Positions 1 to 11,990 of a DNA stretch of 64,000 nt are shown piece after piece; within the stretch, counting starts at the first letter, position 1, and each line of letters starts with the position of its first letter. The translations under genes were made by a program, and so were the position numbers. Location of the stretch: contig NC_082611.1 of NCBI RefSeq assembly GCF_030936135.1, positions 7,517,001 through 7,581,000 on the forward strand, given 5' to 3'. Origin of the DNA: Gavia stellata (lineage: Eukaryota; Chordata; Aves; Gaviiformes; Gaviidae). The notes under the pieces are model-generated. The model was not told the DNA's origin. It was given only the letters and a program-made list of their open reading frames with translations, and searched no databases.

Positions 1-3000
1 GAAGCCAAAGAACCTTGTGCAGCTTTCATTAGCTCCAACTTTCTCTCAAATGTTTTCTTCTGCAAGTTTAATTTCACTGGGGGAAGCAGTGGCACTTGGG
101 AAGGATATATCTAAATGGGGATCCTTTTTTTCCTACGGGTTTGGTTCTGGGTTTTATTGGTGGGGGGGACCTGAGCTGGGTGCAGCCGGCAGTCGCATGC
201 ACACAATCACAAGGCTAAGGGCAGGAGCTGGAATGCAGAGGATAAAGCAGAATGTAAATCCATTCAATGCAGTAATTTAAGGTGTGGGAGGTCTCCCCTT
301 ATGCATAGAAAGGTCCTGTCAGTAAACGAAGCAGGAATCTTTAGCCTGCAAAACAGGGCTGTCTTTTGAATCTCTGGTTTCCCCTCTGCATTGTGCACCT
401 GAAAAAGAAACATAAAGCAGCTGTTTTTCCCCTCTTCGCTTTTGCAAAATGTCTACAAAATGGATCAGGATTGCAAATGGCTACTGTATGTGCTGGTTAA
501 TAGCGTAGCCTTTCCCACTGCATTGGAAGTAAGTGGTTCCTTTTCTGCCTTCTTTGGCATGTCCCGTGGTATCTCTCATAGGAATGGAAGTTTATCCTCC
601 ATGTCTTGCCTAATTTTCTCCTACATGATTTTAGTTTTCCCACGGTAAGATTAAGCTATTCTATATACCATCAGTCCCATAATAGTCAGTGAACTTTAAG
701 TGAACTCTAACATCTAGACTCAAGTCATTGCATTATCCTAATAAGTTCATTGGATAGCTGAGTATTTTAATATTAATCTCCCTACTAAATGCCTATATAC
801 ACTGCACAGACTTTCATACAAATGGCTATCTCCTTGGAGCACAGGGTGTCTGAAAAGGCCAACTCACTCTGAATGTGGCACAAAGTGATTTAGTAATATA
901 CCCCAGGAATAAAGTGGAATTTGTCATCTGAACCAAAAATCAAAATATGAGTAACTCCAGCCTTTGCAAGCCTGCAAAACTGGATCTGGATGAGCAAGGA
1001 GCAGGGTTTGGGCTCTAATGGGGTAAGGGAGTGCAAGCAGCAGGGCTTACACCATGGTTTTAAGGATATTTCCCTTCCCTCCCATTCTGCAAACCATTTC
1101 TTTGGCATCCTTTCCTTTTCATTCTATAAACAGGTGTTGGTGTCCTCTGTTTCCTGACAATGACATTTAAAATGTCTCCCAATTCAGTAAAAACCCCAAA
1201 TACAGGAGAGTCATCTTGGTTTTTACTGCTTAGGCCCTTTCTTCTGGGGGTGTGGTAGCTATGTGCTAGTGAGGCTCTGCACTAACACACCTCTGCAAAC
1301 AAGGTCCCTTTATGCGTTGGCTTATGTGAGAAGTGAATAGTTTCCCTTCGGTAAACAGGACAGTTTCTCACCTCCATCACCATCACTTGTGCCTCCTCTT
1401 CCCTCCCTCCAGTTCGGATGGAGTCAGACAATAGATGGAAATACACAGGACCCAGCACTGGTTCTCCTGTGTCCCCTTCGTGGACTTATTGCAGAAAGGA
1501 TGGTCTGAGACATGACCTTCTGTATCATCTTGGCCCAGGGTAAATATCTGCACAAGAGGCAAATGAGTGGGTCTAGAGGGGTAGCAGCACTCTTTGGCCC
1601 AGGCTGCCCACTCAATGTGGGGAGTGCTCCTCCTCCAAGATGGGTAGGCACACACCAAACCCTACCTGTTAACAAGCAGCTTTGAAATTAAGGTCCTCTC
1701 TTCTGCCTTTAGAAACCTCGGTATGGTCTCCAGTACTTTTTATCCAGCTACCTACAGAACACAGTCTCCGCAAATGTGAAAGGTTACATTTCAGCCAGCC
1801 AAGGAGTGGTATTACTTTATAAATATTTTGGAAAAGCCCACAACTTAGATAAAGGTCCAGAAAGCTATTATTTGGGCCTGATCCAACATCCATTTAAGCC
1901 AATGGGGTTTTTTTGTATTGCTTTCAATGGGCTTTGGATCTGGTCATCTGCGACAGCTACTACAAACCAGCTCGTGAATGAAAGTTGGATGAAGAATTTC
2001 CTGCCTGCTCCATTTTGGTGAAGGAGCAAAGGAAGAAGGAGAACGCTGCTTTTAAAGAGATAACTATAGTAAAACCCATTTGGCTTCAGATGAAAGACGG
2101 CACAAGCCTATCATTTTAAGTATGTGCAGGACTTAGCAATTGCACTGAAACATTGGCAGGAGCTGAACTCACACAAAATAACAAAAATATCTTTGCCACT
2201 AAAAAGCAATTTAAAAAGATACAGTGCAAGGAGGTAAAAAAATTTAGGCAGTACAATTCCAGAAAACATGGGAATTCTTCCTGGAATTAAAAAATATATC
2301 TGTGGACTGTTTAGTTAAAGACAACCATTTATGCTCATTCTTGGGTGGAATAAAGAAGTTTAACTCCTCCAGCTCTCAAGGATATGGGCTTGTGGTGGTT
2401 TGTGATGATGAGCAACAATATCTGGCCCATAGTTTATATGTATTTCTTGTCCCATCATCCTCATGTGACGTTCTTGATCCACCCTCATAGTAACTCGGTT
2501 TATGTAGTCTAGAAAGAAGAAATAAGCCATGGGAGGGCCTATATTTTCCATTGGAGGCAACAGTAGAATTGGTCAAGGCAGAGTAGGTGTTCTCCATTAT
2601 CTACCTGAAGAAATGTCTAATTTCCCTAGTTCCCTGCAACTCCATGTCACCAGCCCATACATAACCATCCTCTAAAAAGTCCTGCCAAGTTTGGATTTCA
2701 TTACAGCTTGGCCTCAGCTTGGTGGAAGTTCAAATCTTTTGAGTGAACACTGGTCCAGCTTGAAAAGAAACCCTACTTGTAGACTCTCATGGAAAAATCC
2801 CTTTGCAGCACAGAGTGGACCTTATCATGCACAGAGCTTAGGCCATATTATTCTAATGGAATCTTTATTTTTTTAGCAGTTTGGTTCAATGCCTCTGCTT
2901 TGATCACCGGCTCAAACCAATCAGAACTGCAGAGGTCTAGTTTACGCCCACAGGGAGTCATGGGATGGGAGTATTTCTCTGGAGAAGAGTCTTTCTGCAC

Positions 3001-3838
3001 AATGGCATAAATAAACATGAGCAGAAGTAGGACAGATGTCAGTTTAAAAGTATGCCATTCTTACAGCTCCAGATTGTGAACATTAGAGCAGTGCAACCAC
3101 AGCTTTTGTTATACTGGATCAAGAAGGTCTAAGGGTGCCTATGAATTCAAGTTAATCTTAGAAAGTCTGAGTGACATCATCTTGAACATCCCCTCAGATT
3201 TGGTTCTTCCACCATTGTTCCTGCTCCATCTCCAGGCAGCCGTGCTTGGGCTAGTGTCCCAGTGCCATGTGCCACCACTGCCCTGTGTCACCTACCGGGT
3301 GAGGGTTGAATTGCACAAGGGCGCATTGTTCCTCCTTTCCTGTAACAGGCTCCAGGAGGAAGGGGAGGAAGTGACTAACATGGCTGGAGCACTCCAGCTA
3401 AAAGCTTAAGAACATAATAAGCCAAGAATTGCCATTTTGGGTAGTTCCAGCTCTCACAGGCCATATAGAGCCATATCCTGTTCCTGACGATGGGCAGAGG
3501 CGGATGCTCAAGAGGGACTAGTAGCAGCATGGCTTTATGGAGATGTGCCCTTGTGTATATTCTCCTGTGTGCAGCAGCAACTGGGATTTCCTGGTCTGGA
3601 GGGTGCTGAGGCTCTTGTTGAGGTCTCTATGAGCATAGGGCTAGCAAACCCCATGAGGAAATCTGGATGGGTGCATTGTTCTACGGGGGCTGGAACAGGA
3701 AAGCCAACAACTTTCCTGGCATTACAATATAAATGAATGCAGTGCTTATAAAACATACTTCCGAGATAAGTCATTTGTAAAGCGTAGAGAAGTTTATGAC
3801 ATATAAGGCAATCTGTACTGAGGCAGCTGTGAGAAACG

Positions 3839-3852
3839 CAATTAGCTAATTG
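3839..3852. promoter_or_regulatory. 14-bp homeodomain-type palindrome CAATTAGCTAATTG
   Basis: This is a perfect palindrome with two ATTA/TAAT cores two bases apart. A third TAATTG lies 13 bases further right at 3866-3871. Such spacing resembles paired sites for homeodomain proteins. No neighbouring gene supports a role. Confidence 0.3.
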
Positions 3853-4730
3853 GCAATGTTTCTCCTAATTGCTACTTTAGTAGGAAAGCGATACCAGTTA
3901 GAAAGGACGCGGTGCTTGGCTAAGAACAAACTGGATCATCCCCAAGAGAGTTATTTAGGGTAGGAAGTGGGAGTTCCCCCGTCTCCAGTGTCATTATATG
4001 TTTAGAGTGAAGCCTATTACAAACCACCACAGAGCGAAGCTGATCCTCCGCTCTTGCTTTGCCACCTGGGGAAGGCACCAGTGTCTGGGCATAGGGGTAA
4101 AGCACGTTACCAGCCTCCGAAGGGAACACGCCAGGAGAAGCCAAGAAGAAAACATCCAGAACTCGGAAAGCAAAAGTTGCTTTAAACCCAGATTTAACCT
4201 AGATTTCCTCCTATCTGGGAATATTCTTGCCTTTGACAAGTGTGCCATTCTCAGTGTCTCTGCATATCCCCCAGACTCTGTAGCTCAGACTAAATACCTA
4301 AATTGAGAAGTGGTATTAAAGTGTTCCTTGCAATAATTCACCAGGGAGGTTTCTGTGCGGTAGGCATCAAAAGGAAACATTCAAAGGCACCAACAGGAAG
4401 ACAGCTGATCTCTAGGCCGTTTTATTGCTTGTAAAACTTTATTGGAGGTAAAAAGAGCAGGGATAGATAATGTTTTCACTGTGAAATCATAGAGCATTAT
4501 CTTAGTGTCAAAACAAAAATGAGTTCACTTCTCCAAAGATTAACACTTGGTACCAGCTGGAGCAGTACCTAGCACCTCAAGAGGATATTATTACTTTTAT
4601 TTTTTAGTTAAAGGATTCCCTTTTAAATAGTGTCTTCTGTAATTTACAGACCACCTATGTCTGGAATGCTTGCACAGAAGTTATAAATAAAATTATTTGC
4701 TAAAAATGTTTCCTAGTACAAACAGAGTGG

Positions 4731-4747
4731 GTTTACTAATGTAAACA
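4731..4747. promoter_or_regulatory. Inverted pair of forkhead-like half sites
   Basis: GTTTAC, a TAAT spacer, then GTAAACA. The right half fits the forkhead consensus RYAAAYA perfectly; the left half on the other strand is GTAAACC, one mismatch. It is a short motif that can arise by chance. Confidence 0.2.
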
Positions 4748-4937
4748 TACTATATGTATTCACACATATTTTAAATTGGTTACTATGATTCTTTTAACAT
4801 TTGCTTGCAAGATAACATGGTGTGAGTACATTATGTATTTCTAACTTTTTCTTAGTGTGCAGTGACAGTTAAAGACTGGGACACTAATGAAATAATGAGT
4901 TTTAATCCTCCTTTCACTTATCTATCCACATACTCAT

Positions 4938-5115
4938 CTAAGCACCTTATATTCATTAACAGATTTCAGCCAGCCCATAGTACTATGAGATGGAGAAGTT
5001 ATTTTATAGATGGGGAACACCCAAAGTGGGCAGACAAGAACCATGCAGGGTGCATGTGTCTCAGCTAGGAGCTGAATTCAAGTTCCCATAGCCCCAGCCC
5101 TGTGTGCCTTACAGA
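4938..5115 (-). repeat. Probable ancient MIR-like SINE remnant
   Basis: Reading the plus strand, the blocks AAGCACCTTATATTCATTAACAG, CTATGAGATGG, TTATTTTATAGATGGGG and CTCAGCTAGGAGCTGAATTCAAG occur in the order expected for the reverse complement of MIR. Divergence is strong, consistent with a very old insertion shared among amniotes. A related core-SINE is possible. Confidence 0.55.
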
Positions 5116-5227
5116 ACATGTTATATCTATGGTAGCTCTGGAAGAATTGATCACATTGGAGTTACTTACTGCTGTTGATATCTAAAATAAGGCAAAGATG
5201 CTTTATCAGAGGAGTCCACATTTAATT

Positions 5228-5560
5228 ACAGAATCCCAGAATCACACAGAATCACTAAGGTTGGAAAAGACCTGTAAGATCATCAAGTCCAACCATCAAC
5301 CACCATGCCCACTAAACCATGTCCCAAAGTGCCACGTCTACACGTTTTTTGAACACCTCCAGTGATGGTGACTCCACCACCTCCCTGGGCAGCCTGTTCC
5401 AGTGTTTGGCCACTCTCAGTAAAGAAATTTTTCCTAATATCCAGTTTAAACCTACCCTGATGCAACTTGAGGCCATTTCTTCTCGTTCTATTGATAGTTA
5501 CATGGGAGAAGAGACCAACACCCACCTCTCCACAACCCCCTTTCAGGTAATTGCAGATAC
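5228..5560 (-). repeat. CR1 LINE 3' end fragment (about 330 bp)
   Basis: The left edge has degenerate copies of the CR1 tail unit (AGAATCCCAGAATCACACAG). It continues with GGTTGGAAAAGACCT, ATCATCAAGTCCAACC, CCACCACCTCCCTGGGCAGC and TTTTTCCTAATATCCAG in the order of a CR1 3' region, reverse orientation. It fades out at about 5556. The overlapping open frames on both strands are by-products of this repeat. No complete reverse transcriptase is present. Confidence 0.95.
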
Positions 5561-8500
5561 AATTATTTTTCAAAGTATAGAGCTGAAAATGGAGACCTAA
5601 GGAAAAGCAGAGTGGCAAATATGGATTTTTTTCCACAAAAGAATGCCACATATGGTTTCCTTAATTTGCTGAAACTGGTTACATTGCATACCAAATTAAT
5701 TCTCATGGTTTTGCGAGGAACTAGTAATTCTTTTTAAATAGGAAAAACTTAGAATGTTTAGATGAGTTTCCTCTTGAAACTTGTTAAGTTGAAGGTTTTG
5801 GAGAGGTAACAGTACGTGTACAAGGTCATGCTTTTTCCTTTTTCATTAATTTTCCTCTTTGTCCAACCTTGCTTAAGCCTGTATCTCCAACCATGGAGGG
5901 GCTTTAAGAAGCAGCATTGGTTTTACTTAGAGGAAGCTCCGCTGACTAAACATGGGACCTTGTACAGCCATGATCAATTAGAAAAGAAAAGCTTAAAAAT
6001 AGTCAGTACACTGTGGTAACATTCTCAAGCTTTGCACAGACTCTGAGTTCCACAAGGTGTGTGGTCATCTCCTACTCATTGCATGGTTTCCATATCCCCA
6101 CATTTTTAACTCAACCACTGTGCTACGCATCTGCTGAATGGACTCAGTGAGATGCCTGCCCTGGAGTGCATTACTTCCCTAAATAGGAATATTTTCAGCC
6201 AGTATTTTTTGTCTTTTTCCCTCTCACTAAGCAATGATTTTTTAAAAAATAGCCCTAATTTTATTTGCCTTGCACATACAATAAAACAGCTGAAGATTTA
6301 TTTATTTCTGGTTAAAGCAGTGGATACTGGAGGCAATACAGCTTTGCTAGCTTTCACTAGCTAAGGATCTGGCTTGACGCAATAACATTGCACATGCCAA
6401 TAAAACTGAAAGGTAACCAGCTGTTTTATTCCAACTACTATGTATTTTTTTTTTCCTGGAGGAATTTTGCAATATGTGATTTGTAAAAATTACTTTTATA
6501 TGTAATTAGTATAGCAATGAATATTTTCTGAACTGTAACTCTTCCTCTAATTTTGATTTTCTAGGCAAGCCTGGCCAAGTCATAGCAAAGAACACAGCAT
6601 CAGAAGAAAGTTATTGCAACAAAGCTGGAATCAATGTCAATAAAATAATGCCAATATCATTTGTTAGGAGCAGAATGCATACGAATTTTCTCCTAAATAT
6701 TGAAAAAAAAAATTTGTAAGAAACTGGAGGACTCAGAATTAATTTTAAACATTTTTATAGAGGACTTTTAGGGTAATACTGAAAACACTATCAGTTTAAA
6801 AATCTGAGTCAGTTCCTTATATGAATAAAATTCATTCAGCATACACAGCATGCCTTACTGCAAAGGAAAATGATCCTTAATACATTATATGTTAGTTTTC
6901 ATTTGGAAAGAGACAAAAGAAGTTGATGGCGCAGCATATATGTTGTAGTAATGCACACACACAGCTCCACTGTACATACTCTAAAGGGCAACAGTTTCTC
7001 TGATTTATGCAGCAAGTTCACTGGTCTGGTCTCTGTAGGGACAAAAAACTAAACAAAACGTGCTGTGTTTCAGAAATAACATAGATCTCATAGACCATGA
7101 TAGAAAAGCAGCTGCTAACTCCACATAGGAAGAAGTGTGTGAGATACATGAGCACTGCCTGGTGGGACAGCCGCATCCATGGACCCAAGTCCAGCCTTGG
7201 CTAGCCATGACCCACATGGTAGAAGACAACCTGCAGTGGGACAGACCAAAAGGACCATCTTGCCCACCGTTGTGTCCTGCAAGTACACATGTAGCAAGGG
7301 CAGAGCAGGGCATCATCCTTCCTCGGTTCTCCTCCAGGTTTTGGTTGACCTGTATCTTTGGGACCACTGAACTGCAGTGAGCATGTGAACATTTGTGTTT
7401 AATAGCCACCAGTGGACAGATCCTGTTGGCTTACTTAATTATTTCCAGGGTCTACAGCCTTCACTGTTTTGTGTGATGCTGGGGACTTGTTTCTGTATTT
7501 GATTATTAGCGCAGAGAAACTATGTATGTATCAACCTTCTTTGCTGATCCAAGGGAAACAACTCCTGAGCTGTAATTTGTCTCTTCGTGATTTAAACAGG
7601 ACACAAGTGGCTCTGAAACAAAACACTGCAAAGACATCCCTGGACAGCATTTTCAAGACACCTCCTGCTGTAAACATCCAATGACTTAGGTTTGAAGAGA
7701 CTAAAATGTGTGTGCCCATAAGAGATAAGCCCTGATGTTGGTTTGGATAGGCTCTTGGTCAGGGTGGTCAAATTGCTGAGCTTTGTGTTTAAAAGCCAGG
7801 AGGTACATCTGAAGCCAGAGGTGGAAGGCAGCTCCATGAAGCCAAAGCAGGAGTCCATGCATCAGCTAGGACTCATCTGCAGCTTGAAAGATCACAACCC
7901 TGATGGGATCTATGCCAGTTCCTGATAACCAAGCTCCATTTGATCTCAGCTTTCACTGACATGAGTCTGGCAAACAGAACGGTTCCTTTTCTGTCAGCTA
8001 AATTTAAAAAAAAAAAGAAAAATATTGACTAATTTGAATCATAGGCAAAGATAAAGATAGATACAGAGAAAATATATAAAGAAAAAGTTTATTTTCCAGA
8101 ATGTTATGAACTCTTTGGACATGCAGAGAGCTTCCTTTTCCCTTCTGAGCCATTACAATCCATTAAGTCAAGATCTAAAATCTGTAAGTAATTAGGCATT
8201 GACCAAAACAAACCATTTTGTTGCTGTGTCTATTGTCTCAGCAACATTCACATTAATGCAGAAGGACCCACCAGAAAAGCTGATATGGTCTATAAGTCAT
8301 GAACTAAAATATTTTCTTCTTCCATAATTGCTTCTTTATGTTAGGAATTTGCATTTTAGTAACTCCCTAATTATTTATTTACTTGGTATGGTCCATGGTA
8401 TGCAATTTAAGGTGTTTTAACCACACGTTTAATTGACCATACATAATAGCTATTGGTGAAATACATGTAATTAGGAAGACTGTAAAATGTCTATTATATG

Positions 8501-9477
8501 TAAGTAATAGTTACTGTTCTATTTCAGGGCTCTTTTTAAGGAAGATTGCAAAAGTAATTAAAAACCTAATCTAATCTAATCACAAGAACTTCTACATTTT
8601 TAAGTGTCTTCATTTGCAAAACAGAGGAAAAACAGGACCTTCAAGAGCTAAATCATGTGATTGTGCCTCTTTTCCACCAGCCATTCTGATGGGCAAAGCT
8701 CGGGTTGTCAGTCGAACTATTATCCTTAACTGACTGTCCTTGCTATTGGAGACTTAATCCAACCTTTTAATACTACCTGAAATACACTTACTTGTGGTTG
8801 AATTAATGGTAATTGTGAGCTCTTTGGCATCAGATACATTTTACCTTAGTGCTACTTCAGTGTCTGGAAATTCCAGTTCCTGGCGTCAAGGGGCTCCAGT
8901 CACTTCCACAGTTTCTAGAAATAGCTGTGACCTGCTTTTTTGCACCATTTCTATCCTTTCAGGCTAATCTGAGCTCCTAGAAACAGAACACTATTGAAGC
9001 ATGAGCCTTTTTAGTGCTTACTGCTTGGTAACTTTGTTTTTTCTATTTAATTACAGGTTTCATGTTTAGAGTACGAAGAAGAACATCTTGTAAAGGCACC
9101 TTTTCATGTGTGGACAGACCATAAAAATGTAGGTAGGGGCTACTTTTCCACAGTGTGTGCCCCTGTGGCGTTCAGAAATGCTTCACTGCTCTGTTATCAA
9201 GTGGACCGGTTTAGAAAAGAAAGAAAAAAAACCCCTAAAGTACAACCTACTCCTACTTGGTTTCCTCAGACCAGACACTGTTTGGTCATGTGGGACCAAA
9301 TGTCAAGCTAGACAAAGAAGGCAAGTATACAGTGAGTTAGGCTATTGTGGAGAAAGAGAAGGAGTACAAACAATGTGGAGAATAGCGACATTTCTGTCAG
9401 TCCAGTGGGTGCAACACACCCACTTGCTTATTCTGAAAAACGTGTGGGGTGCAAGTTCTTGTAGTTAGCACAGCTGT

Positions 9478-9640
9478 TATTAAAATCCACTACAGCATAT
9501 ACGAGCCATTAGCTTTCTTACTGTTAATAACTGCAATTTTGTGAGTCAATCTAGATGAAAATAGTTTTAATTAAAAGTTGCCCTAATTAGTGTGTTATTG
9601 CACCAAATAAAGAGAATAACACATTCATGTTCCTCTGAAG
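9478..9640. promoter_or_regulatory. Candidate conserved regulatory element
   Basis: The stretch contains ATTAGC, GTTAATAAC, TTTTAATTAAAAG, CCTAATTAGTG and a CAATAAC-type block (reverse strand) within 160 bases, without a repeat signature. Evidence is limited to the motif clustering. Confidence 0.22.
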
Positions 9641-10098
9641 CATACTTCTTTTTCACCTCTCCCCTTCTATTGAAACATTTAGCATTTGACTGTCTCAGTA
9701 AATTACTGATTCATTAATTTATGCTTGGGGGATGAGAAAGTTATTTTCAATGGAGTAAATCTACAACATACTGATGTAAGAGACTCCTTGTGAGATTCCT
9801 CATACTGTAAATCAATCCATTTCTCCCAGTTCAGGGCTTTGGAGCACCAGCTAAGCTTGCTTTTGTAGCATGAGGGCTCAAGAATTGTTTATTTTCCTTC
9901 CAGATAGGGTAGATGGTGCTTGTCATAAGTCACCTGAGGTGAGGAGCTGGGGAGGAGGTAGAATAAATGTACAGGATATGAAAGCCAATAAAAACCCTTC
10001 TTTAACACAGGACCATGAACTACTTGGCAATATAAGATCAAATGTGCAGACAGCCAGGGAGATTCCTATGCCAATCACATCGACTCTTTTAAAAATTC

Positions 10099-10122
10099 TT
10101 ATTTATTTATTTATTTATTTTT
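10099..10122 (+). repeat. (TTTA)n microsatellite
   Basis: About five perfect TTTA units followed by a short T run. Confidence 0.92.
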
Positions 10123-11699
10123 CCCATGGTATCAGCATCTTCTTATTTATCTTTACACTATAAATGTATTCATCATACTAATCCCATTAGGTAGATAATA
10201 TCCCAGCCAGCATTCCTGGGGAGAGCTAATCACCACTCCTACCATTTCACTCCTTTTGATTGCTTAGGACACAAGAAGTAGATGGCTCTTCCAGCCAGTA
10301 GACTCAGTGACTGAAATTTAAGACCTAAGTAGTTCCTCACACCTTAGGTGCAAAGCAACTTGGAAGTATTAAACCACTAAGGTACTTAAGCCGATGACTC
10401 AGGTAAGTCATGCTCTTCTTTTGCAGTGAGGGTTCACCTACAACACAAATACAACACAAGCAAGGGATCTACTTGTACTGGAGTTGTTACTTGACCAGGT
10501 AAGAAAAAAGTTAAAGCATGTAGTGTGGATGGGATCCGTCTAGTTTGGATTTCCTCTCATCTGCAAAAAAACATTGTTTCCATTTGTTCTTTCTGAAAAC
10601 TTTTCAGAAGAGGACTCCAGAATTTAAAGAGAAACAAGAGTCCACTTGGAAAAAGCTAGACAAATTTGAGAACCTTTGTGCTCCCACGGACCTCTGATTA
10701 CTGAACAGCATCCAGCCCTGATGAGCTTGGAGTACCAGTGAAAGTGTGCTGGTTCGTTTGCCAGGTAACTGTTAACACCTCAGTCAAGTCAGTGAAGATA
10801 ATACATCTTTCCCTGCTTTCATGTATTTGACCACAGGGTGATGTGCTCGAAGGTCAGTTGTTTTGAAGTGCATGCATATTTTGTGTAATCTTCCTTTTAG
10901 TAAATGTACCAGTCTATTTCACATTAAAACAACTGTGTTTTCTTAGGCCCTTTTTAAAAGGTTGTGCTGACATGGGATTAGACGAGTCTTCATTTTTTGC
11001 TTAACACCATTTCTTTTTGATTAGTAGTTTTCGTAATCTGGTGGTAAAACCATGCAAGAGTAAGACTGGCTCTGCATTTAGATCACATTCTAAATTAGAA
11101 AGCCAAAGTGGTCTGCAAGTTGCAAAATAAAAAAATGTAATGAAACATGAAATCCTTTGCAGCTCGAATAATAACTGAAGGGGAATTTATTTCAGCAAAG
11201 TCCCAAGGAAGGACCTCAGTGAGGGTAGAAAGGTTTCTCTAGCTGAGAGCAGAGGACAGAGCTATTGCTGCTGCTGGACTTGCTGGAGGATTCAAGGTCA
11301 GCTCCTGTGGATAAATCCCAATCACACCCAGGAAGGGCAGGGGTTGGGAGGTGAGTGGTGGTGAGTCTGGGTTTATGCCTTGGATTCAGCACATGTCCCC
11401 AGACTGGACTGGAAGTCTCCTGGAGACGTGGCTGTGAAGATGTTACAGACTGGTCAGAGAGTACCTTTAGTGTTTTGGGGGTTCGGCATGGTTGTAGTCT
11501 GAGATGAAAAGGGATTAAGTGGTTTGTGCAGGCTCATGCATGAAATTCCTGCAGGTTTTGAACTTTTTGGTCCCTATCCAGTGAATTTAACTATGAAACC
11601 ATCCTCTTCTCTCAGGTAGTCCAGCAGTCACTGCACACGTGGGATGCTGCTCTGTTTGCAAAATCTTTGCAAGCACTGAAAGGACTGGTGGAAACGTCT

Positions 11700-11990
11700 C
11701 ATAAAGTGTGCTGGAAAATTAACATGACATTACTGAAGGAAAGCCAATTTATCAACTAAGTGGACTTTAGAAGGACGAAAAGTCTGCTTATTTAATTTCC
11801 CTTGACCATTTCTGTGAGTCACTTAAGCTCATCAAGAAAACACATAATCAATTAAAGTTTAACGCCCTGTCGTTCATGAAGAAATACAAAAAATTTACAA
11901 AAGTTTGCAAACAAATTACAACTTTCCCCGAAGTTCAGTTTCCCAATAAGGTCATAGCAGATGTTTAGTCCTGCTTTAAGATTTATGAAG
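11700..11990. promoter_or_regulatory. Candidate conserved regulatory element
   Basis: The stretch has AATTAACATGACATTA, TCAATTAAAGTTTAACG and TTTGCAAACAAATTA-type blocks and a TGTTTAG, with no repeat signature and no open frame. It is flagged for its density of homeodomain and forkhead-like cores. Conservation is untested. Confidence 0.22.

Larger units (their letters stand above)
1..4937. other. Intergenic DNA, no gene recognised
   Basis: Only short open frames are present (102 codons or fewer), overlapping on both strands and lacking family resemblance. A few CpGs cluster at 3900-4130. The palindrome at 3839 and the forkhead-like pair at 4731 are listed separately. Confidence 0.55.

Noticed and set aside
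5283..5651. 122-codon minus-strand frame and a 93-codon plus-strand frame
   Set aside because: Both fall largely inside the CR1 3' fragment and are by-products of the repeat, not genes.
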